From positions 1,550,001-1,614,000 of the forward strand of contig NC_037325.1 in assembly GCF_000143535.2 (NCBI RefSeq): a stretch of DNA of 64,000 nucleotides, given 5' to 3'. A model generated the notes under the pieces. It was not told the origin of the DNA. It saw nothing but the letters and a program-made list of their open reading frames with translations, and searched no databases. The stretch comes from Botrytis cinerea B05.10 (lineage: Eukaryota; Ascomycota; Leotiomycetes; Helotiales; Sclerotiniaceae). A program made the position numbers and the translations under genes. Positions 38,068-47,955 of the stretch are shown piece after piece (the first letter of the stretch is position 1; every line of letters begins with the position of its first letter).

Positions 38068-39692
38068 AGGCTTTTTTGGGGCTGTGTTTAGTGCGAATTT
38101 GAGTGAGGGTATGAGTTTGTTGTTCGGTGTGAGGCTATGGTATATATGCAGGTGTGGTTATGGAGTAGTTGGGGAATGAAGATTGAAGATTGAAAATACA
38201 GTTTGTGTATGAACACAGGAACCAAGGTCATAAAAATCCGCTCAAATTAGTGAAGGGCATGAACAATTTCCCTTTCTTCTGGGGGATTGGACTCTATCTT
38301 GTGTTTAGTTTGAAGCTTCAAAGGGGGTGATATGTTGGAGAATCTGAGTGTTTGATAATTAGGATGGCGATGATGAAGTATTGTCTCGGATTCAATCTGA
38401 TACGTTGCTTGTATTTCTGTGGCTGGTGAGAATATGGAAGTCTTTGAGAATTTGGAATGCAGATTCTGTTTAGGGGGAATGGTGGTGCGTGGGGAGATGA
38501 AATCTTGATTCTTGAGATGCTGTTTTGGATTTGTTGCGAGAGTGGAATCTATTGTCTTGGGATGATTTCGAGAGTGAGACGTATAGGTAGCTTGGTGCAG
38601 TGCATAGGAAATGGCTTGTGAGTCTGGGATATTCGACGATGGGTTAGCAGTGAGTGTATGAAGTGATGAGATACTGCAAAAATGGACTGAGGAATATGTT
38701 TTGATATATTGAGTTGTGTGTTTTGAAAATTGTTGTAATGATTTATTAGAGATTGCAATACGAAAATATAGATTCTGATACTAAATAACTGACGAATGCA
38801 TGTTCAAAATTTCGAAAGTTGAGAAGTGTCCCATTTGTTCATATATACATCCACTGGTGTGCGTATGAAAGTGGATGTGGGAAGGGACGCTGACTGCCTT
38901 TCAAATGGATGTGGTAGTTTATACATTGTATTTCAGACAGCGAATAGTGAGCTGTGGAAAGAGTCTGGCCCATAGAAGAGCTATAGAGTATAATGAAGAT
39001 GTGGTGGAGTTTATACTGACCTGAATTGAGCCTGACAAGGGGCTTGAGAGATCGATTTAAGAAGTAAGCGAAGAAGTCGCGTTTGGATTGTAGGATTGTA
39101 GGAACAAATATTCGGAAAGTTGATATTAGAACTGACAAAAAATCTAGAATCGACCCTCAATCATCTAATTGTCATTTATATTTCTTGATTGTGAAGTAAG
39201 GGTACAGGGAGGTCTCTGTTCGATTGGATAGGCCTAGGATTCATCACCCCTCGTTTAAACGATTGACGAATGTGATTGTCCAATTCATGGTATACATGTA
39301 TTCTCCCTCACTCCAAGTGTATGCGTATGTTCAATTATGGAGAGGGAAGTCTACTTTGTGAATTTGATGCTTTCCTCCACAAATAAAACAAGAGAAACAG
39401 AATTGACTTCTTCAATAAAATGCTAGAACGTGATCCGAGATGATGGAGGGGTACCACATGATAATTATGTAAGCTCTCGCACACTCGTCATTGTTAATGC
39501 CTGAATTTCTGCCTCGTAATCATTAGAGCTCTTTCAAGAAAAAGTTCAGTCGCATCAACCTCGAAAGTATTTTTGACCATCAGTTTTGAAGGCTCGCAAT
39601 CACCCACCACCAATTCCTCTGATCCGACATTCTTTCATTCGCGTATACTGATACTACTCCATCTTCTCAGTGCTATCATATTATAGAAAAAA

Positions 39693-40907
39693 ATGTCGTC
39701 TTTTGCGCTGGAGAAGGAATCGCCTTTGGGCTTCCTCTTCGATAATGCTGCCGCCGGGGCCTTGTCAAATGCATACAATACTTTCCAAGAGAAGAGGGAA
39801 GCGCTGGGTCTCTCAAACCCTGGAACAGTTGAGAACATTGCTAGAGAAGTTCAACGCGATGTATTTCTCAACAACTACACATTCTCTGGTCTGAGAGCGG
39901 ATCTCACCAAGCCTTTCAGCATGGCACCTTTATTCCAAGTCTCCCACGCATTCTCTATGGGATCTCAAGGCTTACCCCCATACACATTTGGAGCGTTGTT
40001 TGGCACAAGCAAGGTCAGTAACAATTTGATGGAGATGTTCTCGTCAATCTATACGAGGCTCCCACTATGAAATTTGGGAAAGAAGCTGACTGTGCGATTG
40101 ACAGATCTTTATGCAAGGAAACATGGACAATGAAGGGCAACTTACCACTAGATTCAATTACAGATGGACCTCAGCTTTCGTTACCAAGACACAACTTCAA
40201 GTCGCCCCCGGTCAAGCTATGATGCAATTAGACAACGAGTATACCGGACAAGATTTCACAGCTTCAATCAAATCTCTCAACCCTTCGATACTTGACGGAG
40301 GATTTACCGGTATTTTCATTGGTCAATATTTACAAGCTGTGACTCCAAACCTTGCTTTGGGATTGGAGGCTGTCTGGCAACGGGCAGCAATGAACCAAGG
40401 ACCCGAAACTGCGGTATCATATTGTGCCAAATACAAGGGTAGTGATTGGATTGCTAGTGCTCAATTACAAGCGCAAGGAGCTGTCAACACATCGTTCTGG
40501 AGAAGATTGACAGATAAGGTCGAAGCTGGTGTGGATCTTAACTTGCAATTCGCAGGGCTGTCTGGAGCTGGAATGATGGGAGGCCCAATTAGAAAGGAGG
40601 GTGTCACAACTGTTGGTGCCAAGTATGACTTCAGAATGTCTACTTTCAGAGCCCAAGTTGATTCAACCGGAAAGTTGAGCTGCTTATTAGAGAAAAGAGT
40701 TGCGCCACCTGTGCAACTTACTTTTGCAGCTGAGATGGATCATTTCAAGGTACTTTATCCCTCGTCCAAGCCCTATTATACGTGTACTAATAACTTTTAT
40801 AGCAAGCAGCAAAGATTGGAGTAGCAGTTTCCATCGAATCTGGTGACGAAGCTGTCGAAGAACAAGCAATGGCAGTCGGAGGTGCCCCACCTCAAATCCC
40901 ATTTTAA
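39693..40907 (+). CDS. tom40: Mitochondrial import receptor Tom40
   Basis: Three exons, 39693-40013, 40105-40749 and 40803-40907, giving 356 aa, close to the usual fungal length. It is the beta-barrel channel of the TOM complex in the outer mitochondrial membrane and the general entry pore for precursor proteins. Visible family features are [20 protein letters not shown], the segment [19 protein letters not shown] before the barrel, and the strand-rich series [34 protein letters not shown] and [19 protein letters not shown]. The Porin_3 fold is expected from the family. Introns are 91 and 53 nt with good signals (TACTAAT branch in the second). A gene-poor region lies upstream. Confidence 0.95.
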
Positions 40908-42599
40908 ACATATGGGGTTCGATACAATGCTTCCCAAAGCACATCCTCCACTCCCAAAATTAATCGAATTTTAATGCCATAACATAAAAACCTTTACGAA
41001 CAAGATCATGTACACCGACTCGCCACCTACCTTATCTACCTAACGGACTCATTTTTGCTATGCCAGACCTATATGAAAAGCTTCTTCATTTTATTCCGAG
41101 ATGTTTTATCACAACCACAAACCTCGTTTCGTTCTACCGCTGGAAGAAGAGGTACATTTTCTGCATGCATACCCGAAACAAAAGATGATCCACCCTTTTC
41201 CTTTTCTTCTATCATATCATAGACTTTCTTTATACCTCATGCTCTCAGGGACCTGCGTTGTTGGAGCAGCATATCTGGAATTTGGTTCGGAATGGAAAGC
41301 ATTGCGAGTGCTTTTGTTTAAGATAGCGGATAGGCTGATGCGAAACTGGGCATGGATGATGCATGAGATATCATGAGGGAGGTGTTATATGAGGATGAGT
41401 ACTTCTGTATTATAGTGATTCGATTTTGCAGCGACGACGATGGGAGGGAGGCATGATAGTATTTGTCACTGTAGATATCTAGCTGTGTATAAAAGACAGG
41501 ATATGATTGAATATCCATGGAAACGACGTTCTTACAATATAATGAATATAATTGAAGTGAATTGTCCGGAAATTTGAAGAGGTTGTAGTTGATGAGGCAT
41601 CAATTCCAAATCCAGGCATGAATAAATTCAGCCCGCTTCGACCCGTGCACCCGAAGTGAATTTTCTCGAAAACCTTTCTTTATGATTGGTCAAATGAAAT
41701 GCATTGATTGACTAATCCTTGATCTAACACTTATCTTGATAATCTTAGCTGAAGCTATAAATCAAGGACAATCACGAACCGCATTTTCGTCCTCCAACCG
41801 ACTTATAACTTATACAACTACAAACATTTGGTATTGCTAGGTTTCGTGCTCCCTACCAGAATATACGGCGGCAGTTGAGAAGAGTCCATTGCACAAGATT
41901 ACCGATCGATATCTGAAACTACCAAGCGCCGAGAAGTTTTGAAAGGAAGTCCGGGTATATCCACGAGTGCAACTGGTGGAGTAACTAGAGGCTGCGTGAG
42001 ACAGACATTGAACAAAACTTTGCCTCAATACTTTAACCAGAGCGAATCCACTAACGCGTGTACGGTTCATTGCACTTGTTCGTCTCTATTCTCCCGAGAA
42101 CACGAGTATTTAAAGGTGCTGCGTACAAGGGAAGGCAATCTCGACATCACACAACACACGGGATTTGATCTTGAAGTCACGGGATCACCAAAAGAAAGAG
42201 AAGAGTGGCTACAAGCAAAGGAAGCAAGGATCACGAGTTGTTGTGAGGCTACAGCGCATTCACTACATCTGTGAAATTTGGGAGTATTCGAGGTCTTTGG
42301 ATCAAGGCCAATCATAACAGATTCAGGTTGCAAAATTGCTTTCCCGAAAACTGCCTTGTTGGAAATTCTAGAAAGATGGATACTTTATTGTGAGTGTTTA
42401 TGGTTTTTTGGCTTTTCGCTTTTACCCCCTCGTTTAAGATCCAAGTAGCCTTGAGGTGATTTTGGTGCACCATTCTCTCTTTCCTTCTTCACTCTTTCAA
42501 TTCTGGACTTTCCTTCGACAGCAATTGGAAGCTACAATGGCTTCCTCTTTTCAATCACAGCCATGAATATTTTCTCCAAGACGCTCTATTATCGCTATC
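40908..42599. other. Intergenic between tom40 and the PFK-2 gene
   Basis: Overlapping ORFs of 77-111 codons on both strands at 41837-42333 lack recognisable motifs, and I could not build a convincing spliced product. The promoter of the kinase gene lies at the right end, with a pyrimidine-rich stretch near 42475-42600. Confidence 0.45.
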
Positions 42600-44670
42600 A
42601 TGGCGAGACTAGAACTCGCCGATACGCCATTTACTGAAACTGACCATGAGCTTAGAACTGCGGAAATTGCTGCCAATTCTCCTCGTTTTCGTCGAAGATC
42701 TTCAACTTTCATCGATGGAGTTCATGATTTGCCAGATGAGAAGGCCACTATGGCTCCGGCTCAATTGTATTCAACCGAGTCGGGTAGACTTTTTCATTCC
42801 GGAAGAATCGCCATCGTTCTAGTTGGTCTTCCTGCGCGTGGAAAAACGTGAGTCATTTCTCCAGAAAGAGGTTTTAGACGCAGTTTCACTGATTGATTAC
42901 TTTTGCACAGACATATCTCTGTCTCTCTTTCGCGTTATCTACAATGGTACGTTTTTATCTAATGCTGAACATCTCTTCTCTGCTAACTATTTCTAGGTTA
43001 GGTGTTAAGACAAGAATCTTCCATCTGGGAGATTATCGTCGTGCTACGATGGGTCCAGGTCAGGATGTTCCTGATGACTATTTCTTTATCAATGCATCTG
43101 CTGCTTCAGTTATGCTTAGACAAAAGATTCTCAAGAAGTGTCGTGAAGACATTTATGCCTGGCTCAATCATGAAAATGGTCAAGTTGCTATCTATGATGC
43201 TGTCAACCCACTTTCTGGTGGTCGCAGATCTCTTGCAAAAGAGTTTGCTAAGCACGATGTTCAGGTATGGCGCACAACAACAATTTCATCCCCACAGTAC
43301 AGTGGCTAATTCTCATTTCAGACGTTGTTCCTTGAATCATACGTCACAGATGAAAAAATACTTCAGGAGAATGCTCGAAGTGTTAAAATCTCATCTCCAG
43401 ATGTAAACCTCCCTTCAGAGTGTTGGAAGTACCAGGATGATGCTAAGATACCACAATCGCAGTTTGTTGGCATGGATCCTGAGGATGCTGCCAAACTTTA
43501 TCTCAAGAGGATTGATATGAAGATCCCTCACTTCGAGACTATGACTGAACCTGACCTTAACTATGTCAAGATGATCAACGCTGGCGAGCGTATTGATTAT
43601 AATAATGTCAGTTTTGGCTATCTTTCTCATCGGATTGTCTTCTACCTCATGAATCTCCATATCAAATCTCGTCAAACATTTTTTGCTCGTGCAGGCACAT
43701 CTAGTCTGGATGATTCCTACAAAGCCGATGCATCACTCTCTGATGAAGGTCGAGAATATGCTAAGAAAATGTCTGATGCATTACTCAAACACCGTGAAGA
43801 AGAGAGAGCAGCATCTATTGCAGCAGGTGGCTCTGATGCACCTCTTAAACCACTGACGGTTTGGTCCTCGACTAGAAAGAGAACAGTGGAGACCGCAGAG
43901 TATCTTAAAGGAAAGGGATTTAGAGTTAGACAGAGAAGTCAAATGAGTCAGCTGAATCCGGGAATTTGTGAGAAGTTGAGTGAGAAGGCGATGAAGAGAC
44001 TGTATCCTGATGAGGTCAAGATGCATGAGTTAGATCCTTATCATCACAGATATCCGCGTGCTGAGGTATTTATTTTCTCTCCTTGCCATATGACTTGAGC
44101 ATTCAACTTCCGCACCCCTTGATAAGCAAAGAAGCTAACAAGGGTAACAGTCATACCATGATCTCGCAGTCCGCATGGAACCAATTATTCTTGAACTCGA
44201 GAGAGAACAGAATGACCTGCTGATCATTGCTCATGAATCTGTTTTGAGGGTTCTCTATGGTTATCTTATGGCTTGTGATGCCATGAACATTCCTACACTT
44301 AAGTTTCCTAGAAATGAGATTATTGAGGTATGTATTCTGTGTTTTCTCCCCTTCCGTCCCCGCCGCCGGCCCCCTCTTTCCCTCATTACTCGCAACAATA
44401 TTTTCATCATTTTCAAATCATACTAATCCTCGCGAACAGATAATCCCCGCCTCCTACCAAAACGAAGCAAAACGCATTCATATCGATGGACTCGCACCAG
44501 AAATCATTCCGGGCTCCCCAGAAGATATTAGAATTCCTGTTCCACCATCTACTGCTCCCTCGGGCGTTCAGAGTCCCTTTTCAGGGATCGGAACGCCAGC
44601 TTTGGGAGGTAGTGGGGTGGCTACACCTTCCGGGGAGGTGAAAGGAATCAACCCTCTGTCACAGGATTAG
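42600..44670 (+). CDS. pfk26: 6-phosphofructo-2-kinase with inactive bisphosphatase domain (Pfk26-like)
   Basis: Six exons, 42600-42847, 42911-42946, 42997-43264, 43322-44065, 44151-44327 and 44440-44670, giving 567 aa. Phases agree throughout. The enzyme makes fructose 2,6-bisphosphate, the main activator of phosphofructokinase, in the cytosol. The kinase domain has the P-loop GLPARGKT (residues 76-83), DYRRATMGPGQDVPDDYF and VAIYDAVNPLSGGRR. The C-terminal phosphoglycerate-mutase-like domain keeps a histidine in LLIIAHESVLRVLYGYL. The RHG motif that carries the phosphohistidine is replaced by ARAG (Ala308). By analogy with yeast Pfk26 the phosphatase should be inactive. The tail is Pro/Ser/Gly-rich and probably regulatory. 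Confidence 0.92.
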
Positions 44671-46015
44671 GGGAATCATAGGGAGGCATAATAGGATGGG
44701 AGAAAGAAGAAAGGGAGGGCATTGGAAAGGGAAAAATTGATGATTCGAAATGGGATGACATGAAGATGCGGCACGAGAGAAACGCGGGAAGAAACGTGAA
44801 TTCCGGAAATGAATACAAGTATAGATACAAAACGAGTTTTCTCCTTTTTGACTTTCCCTTACGTTTTGTCGTGTCAAGTTACAATACTGAAAGCATATGC
44901 ACACATCGAACAAACTGGGTTGTTACGTCTATATCAGATATTCGAGACACCATTGAGACATTGACTCTCGGTAATCAGGAAAGGGGCAAATCAATCTCAT
45001 GCCCTAAAAATCGAAGTTTATGTTTTACTCTGATGCACTAATATGGCTTCTAGCCTATGATAGCTGGAATCTTGGAGTGTAGGGTAAATTCTACGTCATG
45101 GTTTTGCGAATTGTAGTGGATTATCCGCGGGTCATCCGCTAAGACCATTATCTGCCCTGCGGCTGACTGTTGCGCAACTTAGGGCTTTAGAATCTATAGT
45201 TAGAGGCTAGCTTTTGCTAAGGTGTATTTCGTATTAAGGATTTGGAAAATTACAGGTTGTAACCTTCCTGGGTATAGTTAAAGCTTGAATTCTATTATAA
45301 TAATGATAGGGATAGAATCGGTGGTATCATTTTGGTGTTGAGGGTATCTTCTGGGATTACAGTTTTTGATTATGGCAGACTGAATTTACATTTTTGAGAT
45401 AGACTCTGTAGTATAGATTCTAAGATTGGTAGCCTAGGATTTGTAGAGTATAGAAGTAAATAGGCCAAACCTTAACGGCTTGAGAACGATTTGCCGCCAA
45501 GAACTTCAAGTGTTTAGATGAATGTTGAAGAATTGGTTACTAATATCTGAGCTTCTGAATATTTTCAAAACTCGGTTCCAGATAAGATAGTCAAGGGTGG
45601 ATGGAGAAAGGGTATTAGTGATATCTCTGTGCTTTCTCGACTTCTATATTTCATGTTTAGAGAATTGAACATCGTTGGATATGCAACATCTTTATCAAAA
45701 ATCTTACGCCTTCTGACAGTACATTTGTTGGCATTTCACAATCAATGTGTTTATCTGTTGGGATTTCTATGACAGCATATCAATGATAGTCGACTGCTCT
45801 TTTTGACAGGATTAAAATTCACAGGTAGCAATGGGATATGGACCACTACGGACGACTGCAGATGTCGAATAAATTTCGGATGCACTTCAGATTAGAACAA
45901 CGCGCTGAGCCACGAAGAGCTATGACGAGAATTGATGGTCTCAAATTGAACTCGTGCCATTAAACAAAGCTTCTCAACTAAATAACAGTAAAAAGGAAAA
46001 GCCCCAATTTCTAGC
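44671..46015. other. Intergenic, no gene seen
   Basis: Holds the 3' flanks of the PFK-2 gene and of S2, which converge here. Short ORFs near 44760-45041 show no coding signature. Confidence 0.55.
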
Positions 46016-47461
46016 CTAGGGCTGATGATGATTAGCTTGGCCGTTAAGCTTTTGCTTTGCATTATCAGCAGATGGTGGCTTCCCTAATGGTTTCGCTACC
46101 CCGCTGAATAACCCCACTACTCTAAGCAGCATCCGCATGATAAACACGGCACCTTTAGATTGGGAGAGAGATTGAAGAAGCTTCTTGGCTTCTTCAATCT
46201 GCTTCTCTTCGATACGTGCCGGGGTTTTATGATATCGTTTCGGATCTTTCTCATTGACCGTTCCAGTATCCGAAGAAGAGTCTGTTCTCAACCTATTCTC
46301 TAGCTCGACTTCTTCTTCGACTAAATTCAGGGTTGGATTTTCCGGGTTCGTCATAGGCCTTTGGATGGTAGGCTGTCTTCCATCCACGAATACTGAGAGA
46401 GCATTTGTGAGGTTCTCAATAGATGGATATGTCGGATCTCCCAAGGAAGGCATTGGAATACCTCGAATTGATGTGGGGGAGCCATTGTGAGCTTGTGGTC
46501 CTGCAATATGCCCAGAAATTGCTCCGCTCATGCTTGGTACTGGGTTGTTTTCCGCAATCCCACCACGTTGAGCGAATGCGGGCATAGCATGTGGCATTTC
46601 TGTCGGCACAGCCAACAAATTTTCGATCTCCATTGCCCTGGGGAGATCATCTGCCAGCGCATCGAGCTTGGGGCTAGAGCCACTCTTCCGAGGAGGACCA
46701 ACCAATAATGTTGGTCCTTTGCTTCCTTTTGCCCTTGAGGAAAAATTTAGGTGTCTTCTAATCCTGTCTTTAGGACTTTTCAGCTTTCCTTCAATCTCGA
46801 CCTCCATGTAGAACTTATCGCCCGTGTGCTCAAATGCAAATGCAGTATGAAAAATGTCACCATGCGTGGCTTGTATCTCAAAATCGCTCTCTGTCAAATC
46901 CCACTTCAGTGTTCTATATACGCCTGTCTTGTGGCTCTTCTGATTCGGGTGGTCTGCAGGTATCAGTTGGCCAATGAATTTCCATCTTCTAACGTACTCA
47001 ATTTCTTTGGCACTATCGAAACCAACTCCGCCGCCTCCATTACCAAGAGCTGAGAAGTTAGGTGTGAAATTAAGGGTCTTTTTCACGGCAACTTTTCTCT
47101 CTTGGCCAAGCAGTTCCCTTGGACCAAAGTGATCGGTGATGTGCAAATAACTTGAAAAAGATTCATTGTTTTTGTTTCCCCCCTTGTATTCCTTGAAAGT
47201 AATAGTGACAGTTGCATGAGACAATCTGCAATCGCCGGTTTGATGAAAACCGAGACTCATGTAAATAATTCCAGCCGGGTTCTCAGCATCTCCCAATACA
47301 CCCCATTTCGATCTTGAGAGCTGAAATTTACAATCGACTTTGACTTTTCCGACATTTCGATTATGCAAACTCAGATTATCAGGAGGATTATGAATTGGTT
47401 CCTCCGAACGTCCATTTATTCGTGCAAATCTTGGTCGGTTCTGGGGAGAGCGTGAAGTCAT
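46016..47461 (-). CDS. S-family protein 2, function unknown
   Basis: Single exon, 481 aa from the first true ATG (MTSRSPQNRPRF). The open frame extends 12 codons further up but only to a TTG. It is a clear paralogue of the protein at 9224: CKFQLSRSKWGVLGDAENPAG, IYMSLGF, DCRLSHA, LHITDHFGPRELLG, LGNGGGGVGFD, HTAFAFEHTGDKFYMEVEIE, LDALADDLPRAMEIENL and DPTYPSIENL all correspond in the same order. Near the C-terminus VFIMRMLLRVVGLFSGVAKPL matches the position of the hydrophobic segment of S1, though weaker. Variable central region. It is divergent to T2, as S1 is to T1. Confidence 0.8.
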   Translation of the reverse strand: MTSRSPQNRPRFARINGRSEEPIHNPPDNLSLHNRNVGKVKVDCKFQLSRSKWGVLGDAENPAGIIYMSLGFHQTGDCRLSHATVTITFKEYKGGNKNNESFSSYLHITDHFGPRELLGQERKVAVKKTLNFTPNFSALGNGGGGVGFDSAKEIEYVRRWKFIGQLIPADHPNQKSHKTGVYRTLKWDLTESDFEIQATHGDIFHTAFAFEHTGDKFYMEVEIEGKLKSPKDRIRRHLNFSSRAKGSKGPTLLVGPPRKSGSSPKLDALADDLPRAMEIENLLAVPTEMPHAMPAFAQRGGIAENNPVPSMSGAISGHIAGPQAHNGSPTSIRGIPMPSLGDPTYPSIENLTNALSVFVDGRQPTIQRPMTNPENPTLNLVEEEVELENRLRTDSSSDTGTVNEKDPKRYHKTPARIEEKQIEEAKKLLQSLSQSKGAVFIMRMLLRVVGLFSGVAKPLGKPPSADNAKQKLNGQANHHQP

Positions 47462-47955
47462 TGTATATGTAATCAATTGCGAGTTTTGGAGAGCCAATAT
47501 TCAAGTTGTTCTCACAAAGCAAGTTATAGATACTTACTTTTATTACACTACCCTTTCATTGCGGCTCTTACTTGCGTTGAAGGTCGTATTGCTACTTTGC
47601 ATCCAACATGAATTGTGTGTTGTACTCTGAAATTACACTACAGACTTGCGCCATTTTACAATCCTGCTTCCAGTCGACGCCATCCAATCATTCCTAAAAT
47701 TTATCTTCCATACTATTATGTCGGTAATTGATCTAGGGAGCCACGATATCTCTTTCAAACAAAGTCGGACACGTGCATATCATCCCTGTTCTTGCATACA
47801 TAAAATTGTCAGGCAACGCATAGCCCGCATATTCGAGCGCTTATTGAGGATTCAAGAAATGGAATGTTCAATTATCAAACTTTCGTGCTTGGAAGTCTTA
47901 TTCAAGCTTCAAAGTGTAAATCGTGGAGCAACATACTGTTGATCTGTCAAAGAAA
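47462..47955. promoter_or_regulatory. Shared intergenic region between S2 and T2 (putative bidirectional promoter)
   Basis: The 494 bp between divergent start codons holds both promoters. Short ATG-initiated frames are present but none looks coding. Confidence 0.5.

Larger units (their letters stand above)
23721..39692. other. 16-kb gene-poor region rich in simple repeats
   Basis: Between the divergent gsk3 and tom40 genes I find no protein I can recognise. The ORFs present are low-complexity translations of microsatellites, lack ATG starts, or overlap one another without any coding signature. The region contains many different repeat types, of which the clearest are listed separately. It must include both promoters. 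It might also hold non-coding transcripts, long 5' UTRs or fast-evolving orphan genes, none of which can be shown from sequence alone. Confidence 0.6.

Noticed and set aside
41837..42333. Possible small mitochondrial protein on the minus strand
   Set aside because: The N-terminus looked basic and Ser-rich, but no family motif or splice model held up.
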